DNA of 28,551 nt from CAYRHS01 sp964424125 (GTDB lineage Bacteria; Actinomycetota; Acidimicrobiia; IMCC26256; JAOSJL01). Every line of letters begins with the position of its first letter. The stretch's first letter is position 1. Below are positions 15,142 to 22,670 of the stretch, piece after piece. The notes under the pieces were generated by a model that worked only from the letters and a program-made list of their open reading frames with translations, searched no databases and was not told the origin of the DNA. The stretch covers positions 1 through 28,551 of the forward strand of contig CAYRHS010000017.1 in NCBI GenBank assembly GCA_964424125.1, given 5' to 3'. The position numbers and the translations under genes were made by a program.

Positions 15142-16290
15142 CTAGGGGCCGGGTCGTGTTCGCATCGATCGGAGTCGCTCGACGACGGCCGGGAACGCCT
15201 CGGCGAAGCGATCGACGTCGGAGTCGATCGTGGCCCAGCCGACGCTGAGGCGGAGCGAGCGTTCGGCGTCAGCTCCCATCGCCTCGAGCACCGGCGACGG
15301 CTCGAGGGTCTCGGACGAGCACGCCGACCCCGAGTGGGCGGCGATGCCCGCCTGGTCCAGGCCGAGGAGCACGGGCTCGGCCTCGACACCCTCCACGCTC
15401 AACGACACGAGGTGAGGGAGGCCGGCGTCGGGGTCGCCGTGCACGACGACGCCCTCGACCCGTCGGACGGCAGCACGCAGACGCTCGATCCGGGCGCGGT
15501 CGCGTGCCGACTCGGAGGCGAGTCGGCCCTCCTCGCTCAACTCCACGGCGACGGCTCCGAAGCCGGCGGTCGCGGCAAGGTTCTCCATCCCGCCGCGACG
15601 TGCCCGCTCCTGCTCGCCCCCGAGGACGAGCGGTGGGACACGGAGGCCCCGGCGCACGAGCAACGCGCCGATCCCCGCGGGCCCCCCGAGCTTGTGGGCG
15701 GTGATCGAGCACAGGTCGGCGCCGAGCGTGCCGAAGTCGAGGGGATCGTGGCCAACCGACGCACAGGCGTCGACGTGCAGGAGCGCACCCGTCTCCTGCA
15801 TGCGCGCGGCGACGTCGTCGACGGGCTGGCGGGTCCCGACCTCGTGATTCGCGGTCTGAACCGAGACCAGCGCGGTGTCGTCGCGTACCGCGGCCTCGAT
15901 CGCGCCGGCGTCGACGCGGCCGAGCTCGTCGACGCCGACGATCGTCACGTCGCGTGCCCACCGCCGGCAGGCCTCGAGCACCGCCGAGTGCTCGACCGCC
16001 GAGGTGACGACGTGCCCGCGCCCTCCGTCGAGACCACGAGCGACGGCGCCGGCGATCGCGGTGTTGACCGCCTCGGTCCCCGTGGCGGTGAAGACGACCT
16101 CGCGCGGCCGGGCCCCGACGAGGCCAGCGACCTGCTCACGTGCCGTCTCCAGCGCGACGCGCGCTCTACGGCCCTCCTCGTACAGCCGTCCCGGGTCGGC
16201 ACCGTCGGCCTCGAGCTCCGCGACCATCGCGGTTCGCGCGGCCGGACGGAGCGGCGCGGACGAGGCGTAGTCGAGGTAGGCGCGACGCAA
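15142..16290 (-). CDS. Cysteine desulfurase (NifS/IscS family)
   Basis: This 382-residue PLP enzyme takes sulfur from cysteine as a persulfide for Fe-S clusters and sulfur-containing products. The N-terminus AYLDYASSAPLRP is the usual beginning of the family. The PLP lysine is K200 in ITAHKLGGP, and the catalytic cysteine is C324 in SGSACSS. Both fall where IscS has them. I place the start at TTG 16290, eight bases after the regulator stop: it gives the right N-terminus, and the open frame further upstream only shadows the regulator. A TTG start with no clear ribosome-binding site suggests coupling to the regulator gene. Probable sulfur acceptors in the window are the Fe-S genes and ThiI. Confidence 0.92.
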   Translation of the reverse strand: MRRAYLDYASSAPLRPAARTAMVAELEADGADPGRLYEEGRRARVALETAREQVAGLVGARPREVVFTATGTEAVNTAIAGAVARGLDGGRGHVVTSAVEHSAVLEACRRWARDVTIVGVDELGRVDAGAIEAAVRDDTALVSVQTANHEVGTRQPVDDVAARMQETGALLHVDACASVGHDPLDFGTLGADLCSITAHKLGGPAGIGALLVRRGLRVPPLVLGGEQERARRGGMENLAATAGFGAVAVELSEEGRLASESARDRARIERLRAAVRRVEGVVVHGDPDAGLPHLVSLSVEGVEAEPVLLGLDQAGIAAHSGSACSSETLEPSPVLEAMGADAERSLRLSVGWATIDSDVDRFAEAFPAVVERLRSMRTRPGP

Positions 16291-16297
16291 GGATCCG

Positions 16298-17044
16298 TCA
16301 GCGCCGGGTGAGGACTCGGGCGACGCAGTGGTCGTCGCCCTCGGGTCGGCTCTCCTCGAGGTTCGTGTCGGTCTCCCCGTAGAGGCCTGCGAGCATGCCG
16401 CGGATGAGCCCGCGGTCGACGGCGCAGACGACGTGCGGGTACCTCGTGGCTGCCCCGCCGTAGGGGCACTGCTCGGCCACGATCCGAAACGATCGGCCCT
16501 TGTGCTCGGCGTGCGCCGCGAACCCGTGGGCGGTGAGGGCATCGGCGACCGTCTCGAGCGCCGTCTGGACCGACCGATGTCCTTCGGAGGGATCGATGCG
16601 CGCCGCGATGGTCTTGCCGTACTCGTAGCCGACGCGGTCGGCCATGACGGTGGCCTCGGCCGGGTCGAGCATCTCGAGCGCACGCGCCAAGAGGATCGCG
16701 AGCAGGTCGTCGCGGCGAGGGGGAAAGGTGAGCGAGCGGTCGTGAGGGATCACCCGGTAGCGCTTGGACGGGCGCCCCGCTCCCTCCTGGCGCTCGAGGT
16801 CGACCGAGAGGTACCCGCCCCCCGCCAGCTTCTCGAGATGGTGACGGGCCACGTTGGGATGGAGGCCGAAGGCCTCCGCGACCTCGGCCGTCGTGAGGCC
16901 GTCCTCGTGCTCGCGGACCCACAGGTAGACGTCGCGGCGGGTGGCGTCGCCGAACGCGCTGGTGACCGCGGCCACGGCGGCGCTGAACTCGTCGGCGCTG
17001 AGGTCGGCCTCGAACCTGGGTGGGCTGGGGGTTCCCGCGGCCAC
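16298..17044 (-). CDS. SufR-like Fe-S sensing HTH regulator
   Basis: This is a 248-residue protein if started at GTG 17044. A winged-helix DNA-binding domain occupies about residues 20-90 (FGDATRRDVYLWV, TTAEVAEAFGLHPNVARHHL). The C-terminal half carries cysteines C193 (QCPYGG), C207 (VVCAVD) and C240 (DHCVAR), a spacing close to the cluster ligands of SufR, the Fe-S-dependent repressor of Fe-S assembly operons. It probably senses cluster status and controls its own operon with the desulfurase. A -10 match, TACAAT (17056-17051 on the minus strand), ends six bases before GTG 17044, so the message is probably leaderless. The ATG at 17101 is open but would place the promoter inside the gene. Confidence 0.82.
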   Translation of the reverse strand: MAAGTPSPPRFEADLSADEFSAAVAAVTSAFGDATRRDVYLWVREHEDGLTTAEVAEAFGLHPNVARHHLEKLAGGGYLSVDLERQEGAGRPSKRYRVIPHDRSLTFPPRRDDLLAILLARALEMLDPAEATVMADRVGYEYGKTIAARIDPSEGHRSVQTALETVADALTAHGFAAHAEHKGRSFRIVAEQCPYGGAATRYPHVVCAVDRGLIRGMLAGLYGETDTNLEESRPEGDDHCVARVLTRR

Positions 17045-17045
17045 G

Positions 17046-17069
17046 TAGATATTGTACCTATGTCCGTAG
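17046..17069. promoter_or_regulatory. Divergent control region of the SufR-like regulator and mrp
   Basis: An imperfect dyad, TAGATA-TTG-TACCTA (17046-17060, arms matching 5 of 6), covers the minus-strand -10 box TACAAT. A second partial dyad, CTATG-TC-CGTAG (17058-17069), overlaps it. The + strand offers TATTGT (17050-17055) as a -10 box toward mrp. The position fits an operator for autoregulation by the SufR-like protein and possibly joint control of mrp. The binding protein is inferred. Confidence 0.45.
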
Positions 17070-17099
17070 TGGAAATTCTCGAGACGAGGAGGCCCGGCC

Positions 17100-18215
17100 A
17101 TGTCCGACGACGCCGACCTGCGGGCGGCGCTCGAAGCGGTCGTCGACCCCGTCCTCGGCCGGCCCCTGGGGGAGCTGGGGATGCTGGGTGAGGTGGCGCA
17201 CGACGGCGGCGCGGCGCGGGTCGCGGTCCACCTCCCCGGCGACGACTACCCACGGGCAGACGAGCTCACCGGTCGCGTGGCCGCGGCGGCGCGTCGTGCC
17301 GGCGCCGAGACGGTCGACGTGGAGCTCGAGGTCATGGCGGAGGAAGCCCGCCGGGCGCTCGCGGCCCGGCTGCGACCACGGGCCACCGTTGCACCCGCGG
17401 ACGGCCCCGGTGCGGCACCGAACCCGTTCGTCGATGCGCGTACCCGGATCCTGGCGGTCTCCTCGGGCAAGGGCGGCGTCGGCAAGTCGTCGGTCACGAC
17501 CAACCTCGCCGTGGCGCTCGCCCGGGCCGGCCACGACGTCGCCGCGGTCGACGCCGACGTCTGGGGCTTCTCGATGCCGCGCATGCTCGGGATCGACCGA
17601 CCCCCGTTCCTCGTCGAGGACGTGATCGTTCCCCCGGCCGCGCACGGCGTGCGGCTCATGTCGATGGGGTTCTTCGTGGGCGAGGACCGACCGGTGATCT
17701 GGCGCGGCCCGATGCTGCACAAGGCCCTCGAGCAGTTCCTGACCGACGTGGCGTGGGGCGAGCCCGACTTCCTCGTGGTGGACATGCCGCCCGGCACCGG
17801 CGACGTCTCGCTGTCCATCGCCCAGTTCCTCCCCCGCGCCGAGGTGATCGTGGTCACCACACCGCAACTCGCGGCGCAGCGGGTCGCCCAGCGCGCCGCG
17901 CACATGGCGCGCCACGTCCACCTCGACGTCATCGGCGTCGTCGAGAACATGTCGTGGTTCCGCGGCGACGACGGCCGGGTCTACGAGCTCTTCGGCGCGG
18001 GCGGCGGCGAAGAGCTCGCGAGTGCGCTCGAGGTCCCCCTGCTCGGTCGTCTCCCGCTCGTCCCCGAGCTGCGCCAGGGCGGCGACGTCGGTCGTCCGAT
18101 CGTCGTCGATGCCCCGGAGTCCGAGGCAGCCCGGGTCTTCACCGCCATCGCCGAACGTCTGACGACCGAGCTCGCGCCCACCAAGCGCTACCGCTCCGAG
18201 CTCCGGATCGTCTGA
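17100..18215 (+). CDS. mrp: Mrp/ApbC-type Fe-S carrier P-loop ATPase
   Basis: This 371-residue protein has an N-terminal MIP18/DUF59-like domain (about residues 3-85, with VVDPVLGRPLGELG) and a MinD-like ATPase domain with the deviant Walker A SSGKGGVGKSS near residue 123. Later motifs include DADVWGFSMPRMLG and DMPPGTGDVSLS. Mrp/ApbC proteins bind and transfer Fe-S clusters using ATP. The CxxC pair that normally follows VENMS is absent; the sequence here is VENMSWFRGDDGR (about residues 281-293). This fits what I recall of actinobacterial members. GAGGAGG (17086-17092) precedes the ATG by seven bases. The gene is divergent from the SufR-like regulator, which suggests shared control. Confidence 0.92.
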   Translation: MSDDADLRAALEAVVDPVLGRPLGELGMLGEVAHDGGAARVAVHLPGDDYPRADELTGRVAAAARRAGAETVDVELEVMAEEARRALAARLRPRATVAPADGPGAAPNPFVDARTRILAVSSGKGGVGKSSVTTNLAVALARAGHDVAAVDADVWGFSMPRMLGIDRPPFLVEDVIVPPAAHGVRLMSMGFFVGEDRPVIWRGPMLHKALEQFLTDVAWGEPDFLVVDMPPGTGDVSLSIAQFLPRAEVIVVTTPQLAAQRVAQRAAHMARHVHLDVIGVVENMSWFRGDDGRVYELFGAGGGEELASALEVPLLGRLPLVPELRQGGDVGRPIVVDAPESEAARVFTAIAERLTTELAPTKRYRSELRIV

Positions 18216-18238
18216 GCCCTCGGCGCACGGCGGTCTCG

Positions 18239-18301
18239 TTCGCCCTTGCCCCCCGAATTCGGGCGAAGGGTATGATCCCCCCGGACCCGGGTCGGATACC
18301 C
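18239..18301 (+). promoter_or_regulatory. Nested inverted repeats between mrp and the protease-like gene
   Basis: CCCTTGCCC (18243-18251) can pair with GGGCGAAGGG (18261-18270) around the palindrome CCCGAATTCGGG (18252-18263), giving a hairpin that may end mrp transcription, although no T-run follows. TATGAT (18271-18276) is a good -10 box, with TTGCCC (18246-18251) 19 bases upstream as a possible -35. GGGTAT (18268-18273) and ATACCC (18296-18301) enclose a second palindrome, GACCCGGGTC (18284-18293). Confidence 0.35.
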
Positions 18302-18336
18302 AGAGGCCGGGCACACGGGCGCGGATCGGAGGGCGG

Positions 18337-21300
18337 ATGCGGGCTTCGGGGCTTCGTACGGGACTGGTCACGGTGCTGGCGGTCTCACTGGCCCTCGGGG
18401 GCACCTCCACCGCCGCGGCGGCAGGCGCGACGCAGGACGCCGCGGCTGCGGGCCCTGACGCGAGGATCGACTGCAGGAACTGGCGCTACAGGGAGCCGGA
18501 TCCGGCCACGCTCCCGCCCGAGTTCGACCCCGACGACCAGTACCAGTTGGACAGCCGCCGGGACTCCGATCGGTCGCTGCACGACTCGCGCCAGCAGCAC
18601 TGCGGCCAGCGGGGGAGCGCGGTGGATCTCGCGTGGTCGGTGACGCCGGGAGAACCCGACGTCGTGATCGCGATCCTCGATTCGGGAATCGAGTGGCGCG
18701 ACGCAGGCGCGATGGCGGACCTCGCGACGGAGGCTTCCCTCAACCAGGGCGAGCTGACGCCGCCGCTCGGCAGCGGCGGTTGGGACGCGAACGGTGACGG
18801 TCGCTTCGACGTCCGCGACTACGAGGGTGACCCGCGCGTGACCGACGAGAACGGCAACGGGCTGCTGGACCCCGAGGACCTCATCCTCGATCCCGACTTC
18901 ACCAACGGCCGCGACGACGATCGCAACGGCTACGTCGACGACATCTCGGGCTGGGACTTCCTCTTCGACGACAACGACCCCCTCGACGAGGTGGACTACG
19001 GCCACGGCACGGAGCGGGCGCAGGAAGCGGTCGCGGCCGCGAACGGCGAAGGGGACGTCGGAGCGTGCTCCGGATGCCGGTTCCTCCCTGTTCGCGTCGG
19101 TGACTCGTTCCTCACCGACGGGGGTCGCTTCGCGGCCGGGGTGCTCTTCAGCCTCGACTCGGGTGCCGACGTCGTCGCCGAGGCCCTCGGCGTGCTCAAC
19201 GACCCGCCGCAGGCGCAACAGGCCATCGACGCGGCCTACAACCGGGGGGTCCCGGTCGTGGCGTCGATGGCCGATGAGGCTTCGAAGCACGCCAACCTGC
19301 CGGGGGCGCTCGAACGGACCCTGTCCGTGAACTCGATGGCGAAGACGCTCCCGTTGCTGCAAGCGCCCGGCTACCTGGAGCTCAACGGGTGCACCAACTA
19401 CGGAGGCCACGCGTTCGTGAGCGTGCCGTCGGAATCGTGCTCGTCGGAGGCGACGGGGACCGGGAGCGGAATCGTCGGCCTGCTGGAATCCGCGGCACGT
19501 GAGGCGGTGGCCGAGGGGACGATCGAGCCCGCCGACGCGTCGGGGAACGCGCTGAGCGCGAACGAGGTCCAGCAGCTCGTCGCCGCGACGGCCGACGACG
19601 TGGACTTCGCGACCCCGAGCGCGACCGACCCCGCGAACAACTTCGAGCTGCCGGGGCTGGTCAACATCCTGCGTCACCAGACGCGCCACCCGACCACGCC
19701 GGGGTGGGACGCCGCGACGGGCTACGGGCGCATCAACGCCTACGAGCTCGTGCGCCGGGTGAAGGCCGGGGAGATCCCGCCCGAGGCCGAGCTCAGCTCA
19801 CCGCGCTGGTTCGGCATGCTGCCCACCACCGGCTCGGTCCCGGTCGAGGGGCGAGTGGCGGCAACACGCGCCGAGGGCTTCGTCTATGCGTTGCAGTGGG
19901 CCCCAGGGCTCCAGGCACCCGAGTACCCCGGCCGTGACCACTGGCACACCTTCGGCCTGGGCTTCGGGAAGGGCGAGGTGGAAGGCACGCTGGGCAACCT
20001 GAACCTGGCCGACGTGGCCGCCGCGCTCCCCGATGGCGCCACGGGATCGCCCGCGACGTCGGAGGGCCTGCCGGATGAAGAACGCTTCTCCGTCCGGCTC
20101 CGAGTGGTGGTGCTCGACAACCAATGGCGTGTCGGCCGTGACCAGAAGCAGGTCTTCGTCCACGACGACCCCGACCTCGTCCCGGGCTTTCCGCGCTTCG
20201 AGGACGGTGTCGGCAACGCCAGCCCCGTGTTCGCCGACCTGGACGGCCGTCCGGGCGACGAGATGATCGTGTCGGGCGGCGACGGACGTCTGCACGCGTA
20301 CGAGGCCGACGGTCGCGAAGCTCGCGGGTTCCCGGTGGCCGCCGAGCCCGTTCCCTACTGGCACCGCAGGTCCGCGACCGCTCGCGCCGACCGGATCGCG
20401 ACACCTCGCAACGGGTTCCTGCACGGCGCGCCGGTGGTCGCCGATCTCGATGGGAGCGGCGATCTCGAGATCGCGGCCGCCGATCTCGACGGGAACGTCT
20501 ACGCGTGGGAGCACGACGGTCGGCGCCGACGCGGGTTCGGGAGTCGCTGGGAGCAGGGAGACCGGCGTTCGCGCGCCGCCACGAACCCGGCCTTCTCCGC
20601 GGAAGCGGCGCGGGACTCCTTCAATCGTATGAAGCGGGGCATCGCCTCGCCTCCGGCGGCGGCCGACCTCGACGGAGACGGCAAGTTGGAGCTCGTCGTG
20701 GCCGCGATGGACCGTCACGTCTACGCGTTCGATCACCGCGGGCGCCCGGTGCCGGGCTTCCCGGTGCTGCTCGTCGACCCGAAGAAGGTGGAACGCGTCG
20801 ATCCCGTGAGCCACCGGGTGACCTTCGCCGGGGACGCCCATCCCGACATCGGCGGCGAGCTCATCGCCACACCTGCGGTGGGCGATCTGGTCGGTGACCC
20901 GCGGCCCGAGATCGTCGTCGGCGCCCAGGAGCAGTACGACGAGACCCCTGCCTACTTCCCGCCGATCGGGATTCCCGGGACGAGCGGGAACGCGCGGTTG
21001 TACGCCCTCGACGCCCGGGGCACGAAGACTCCCACATCGGCGCCCGACGATCCGCGCCATCCCGCCGAGCAGGCGTACCTCGACGGTTGGCCCGTGCCGC
21101 TCGCGATGCTGCTCCTGGACGTCCTGCCGACGATCGGCGACGGCGTGGCGACCCAGGCCGCGTTGGGAGATCTCGACGAAGACGGGCAGCGCGAGATCGT
21201 GGCCTCGTCCGCCACGGGGCCCGTCTACACGTTGGAGGCCGACGGTCGGAGCACCTACTCGAACCTGTTCGGGATCCCCGGGACGCTCGGCTTCCTCTAC

Positions 21301-21870
21301 CCGGTGAACGACTCGACGACGACGAAGAACGCCGACGACTTCCCGATCATCTCCTCCCTCGGTGGCCCGACCCTGGGTCGGCTCACGGGTGAGGACCATC
21401 CGAACGTGGCCGCACCCCAGACCGGGCTCGGCCAGGCGCTCGACGTGCTGCTCCCCGGACGCCAGGACGGCGATCCCGTCCTCCAGGTCTGGGACGGCAA
21501 GAAGCCCCACGACACCGCGAAGCTCACCGGCTTCCCGCGGGTCACGGCCGACCTCGGGTTCTTCGTGAGCCCGGGGGTCGCCGACGTCGACGGTGACGGC
21601 CGCCCCGAGGTGCTGGCCGGCAACGGCGTCAACACGCTCGACGCGTGGAACGCGGTCGGGGAGGCACCCACCGGCTGGCCGAAGCTCACCGGCGGCTGGG
21701 TGGTGGGCACGCCCGGCGTCGGCGACTGGGACGGCGACGGCACGCTCGAGCTCGCGGTCACGCGTCGTGACGGCATGCTCCTCGTGTGGGACACGAACGC
21801 GGGCACCGACGCACTCGGGGAGTGGCCCCGCTTCGGTCACGACGGCCGCAACTCGGCGAGCTACGACTAG
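18337..21870 (+). CDS. Secreted S8 (subtilisin-like) protein with FG-GAP/VCBS propeller
   Basis: This 1177-residue protein has a signal peptide (about residues 1-30, ending near TAAAA). The S8-like domain (about 85-475) keeps the Asp (D115 in AILDSGI) and the His (H223 in YGHGT). Between them are Ca-loop-like repeats at D150-D161, D170-D181 and D193-D202. The canonical GTSMA serine motif is missing; the equivalent region reads EATGTGSGIVGL, with S377 the nearest serine. I recall related actinobacterial proteins with SSEATGxSSGIAGL here, so this may be a distinct subfamily rather than a dead copy. From about residue 610 to the end, eight DLDGDG-type FG-GAP/VCBS repeats form a likely beta-propeller, ending WPRFGHDGRNSASY. 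It is probably extracellular; whether it is proteolytic is uncertain. Confidence 0.85.
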   Translation: MRASGLRTGLVTVLAVSLALGGTSTAAAAGATQDAAAAGPDARIDCRNWRYREPDPATLPPEFDPDDQYQLDSRRDSDRSLHDSRQQHCGQRGSAVDLAWSVTPGEPDVVIAILDSGIEWRDAGAMADLATEASLNQGELTPPLGSGGWDANGDGRFDVRDYEGDPRVTDENGNGLLDPEDLILDPDFTNGRDDDRNGYVDDISGWDFLFDDNDPLDEVDYGHGTERAQEAVAAANGEGDVGACSGCRFLPVRVGDSFLTDGGRFAAGVLFSLDSGADVVAEALGVLNDPPQAQQAIDAAYNRGVPVVASMADEASKHANLPGALERTLSVNSMAKTLPLLQAPGYLELNGCTNYGGHAFVSVPSESCSSEATGTGSGIVGLLESAAREAVAEGTIEPADASGNALSANEVQQLVAATADDVDFATPSATDPANNFELPGLVNILRHQTRHPTTPGWDAATGYGRINAYELVRRVKAGEIPPEAELSSPRWFGMLPTTGSVPVEGRVAATRAEGFVYALQWAPGLQAPEYPGRDHWHTFGLGFGKGEVEGTLGNLNLADVAAALPDGATGSPATSEGLPDEERFSVRLRVVVLDNQWRVGRDQKQVFVHDDPDLVPGFPRFEDGVGNASPVFADLDGRPGDEMIVSGGDGRLHAYEADGREARGFPVAAEPVPYWHRRSATARADRIATPRNGFLHGAPVVADLDGSGDLEIAAADLDGNVYAWEHDGRRRRGFGSRWEQGDRRSRAATNPAFSAEAARDSFNRMKRGIASPPAAADLDGDGKLELVVAAMDRHVYAFDHRGRPVPGFPVLLVDPKKVERVDPVSHRVTFAGDAHPDIGGELIATPAVGDLVGDPRPEIVVGAQEQYDETPAYFPPIGIPGTSGNARLYALDARGTKTPTSAPDDPRHPAEQAYLDGWPVPLAMLLLDVLPTIGDGVATQAALGDLDEDGQREIVASSATGPVYTLEADGRSTYSNLFGIPGTLGFLYPVNDSTTTKNADDFPIISSLGGPTLGRLTGEDHPNVAAPQTGLGQALDVLLPGRQDGDPVLQVWDGKKPHDTAKLTGFPRVTADLGFFVSPGVADVDGDGRPEVLAGNGVNTLDAWNAVGEAPTGWPKLTGGWVVGTPGVGDWDGDGTLELAVTRRDGMLLVWDTNAGTDALGEWPRFGHDGRNSASYD

Positions 21871-21908
21871 GTGGCCGTCGCGCGCCAAGATGAGCACCGT
21901 GGAGCCGC

Positions 21909-22214
21909 GTGCTCGTCGCCTACGGATCCAAGCACGGCGCCACGGCCGAGATCGCCCGGCGAATCGGTGACCCGTTGCGTGCCGACGGGCCGGATCCCTC
22001 GGACCGGTGGCAGGACCCGAACAAGGTGCGCGAGTTGGGGGAGCAGCTCCGCGCTCGGGACCAGGTGGTCTTCGGTGGCCGGCTGCCGTCCCATCCGAGG
22101 AACTTCATGGAACGGGCGATGCTCAAGAACGTGCCGGAGGACAAGCGCGACCGGCGCGACTTCGGGGTGATCGGGGCCTGGGCGCACGGCATCGCGGACC
22201 AGTTGCCGCGCTGA
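21909..22214 (+). CDS. Truncated flavodoxin-like protein
   Basis: This 101-residue protein begins like flavodoxin-domain proteins of the HemG type: LVAYGSKHGATAEIARRIG holds the FMN phosphate-binding loop. It ends like them too (VVFGGRL, then FGVIGAWAHGIADQL). The middle is missing: after LRADG the sequence jumps to a segment normally found past the second flavin loop, a loss of roughly 60 residues compared with the ~160-residue family. The frame is intact across the junction. The GTG start at 21909 follows GTGGAG. Without the central strands it is unlikely to bind FMN normally, so it is either a decaying gene or a minimal derivative. Confidence 0.6.
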   Translation: MLVAYGSKHGATAEIARRIGDPLRADGPDPSDRWQDPNKVRELGEQLRARDQVVFGGRLPSHPRNFMERAMLKNVPEDKRDRRDFGVIGAWAHGIADQLPR

Positions 22215-22235
22215 GGCCGCGGCCACGGTCCACGG

Positions 22236-22670
22236 TCAGAAGGCGCCCCACTCCTGATCGCCGGGGATGTAGTAGCTCGGGCAGAGGAAGCGCATCGCGT
22301 GCGCGAGGCGCCGAGCGCGTTCCAGCCGTTCCCCGGTCGGCTGGGCTGCCGCGGCGAGATCGCCGTCGAAGACGTCGGCGAAGTACCCGCGCGCAGCCTC
22401 GCGGCGCTCTTCCTCGGACGAGAACTGGGAACGGATCAGGCGCAACTCGCCCACGTCGAGCCACACACCGGCGCACTGCGGGCACTCGTCGAGCTCCACC
22501 GCGCGCTTCATCGAGTGGAAGTGGCGCATCATCACGGTGTCACCACACCGGGGACAGGCACCACGTTCTCTAGCATCGGTCGTAGGCGCGGCATTGTTGA
22601 GGCGAAGATGCGGATCTTGATAGCCGGCGGGGGCTTCGTGGGGATGTATGCCGCGCGGCGCCTCGAGCAC
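22236..22670 (-). CDS. Zinc-ribbon (TFIIB-type) protein, start uncertain
   Basis: The C-terminal ~105 residues are well supported: a zinc ribbon with CPRCG, about 22 residues, then DECPQCAGVWLDVGELRLIR, followed by a helical region and the ending YIPGDQEWGAF. This is the zf-TFIIB type found in small proteins of unknown role. The start is a problem. No ATG, GTG or TTG lies in frame between GTG 22535, which is past the first cysteine pair, and GTG 22670, which is inside the divergent NADH dehydrogenase gene. I give 22670 as the outer limit; the true start may be a non-standard codon near 22560-22607. It converges on the flavodoxin-like gene. Confidence 0.6.
   Translation of the reverse strand: MLEAPRGIHPHEAPAGYQDPHLRLNNAAPTTDARERGACPRCGDTVMMRHFHSMKRAVELDECPQCAGVWLDVGELRLIRSQFSSEEERREAARGYFADVFDGDLAAAAQPTGERLERARRLAHAMRFLCPSYYIPGDQEWGAF

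Noticed and set aside
16291..16683. An N-terminal extension of the cysteine desulfurase
   Set aside because: It lies inside the regulator gene, is Arg/Ser-rich, and the conserved N-terminus AYLDYAS begins right after TTG 16290.
22215..22237. GGCCGCGGCC palindrome and a tandem CCACGGT repeat between the convergent flavodoxin-like and zinc-ribbon genes
   Set aside because: They are short, GC-only and without a T-run; too weak to call a terminator or a binding site.
22299..22607. An N-terminal extension of the NADH dehydrogenase
   Set aside because: It is the antisense of the zinc-ribbon gene; the FAD fold begins directly at ATG 22608.
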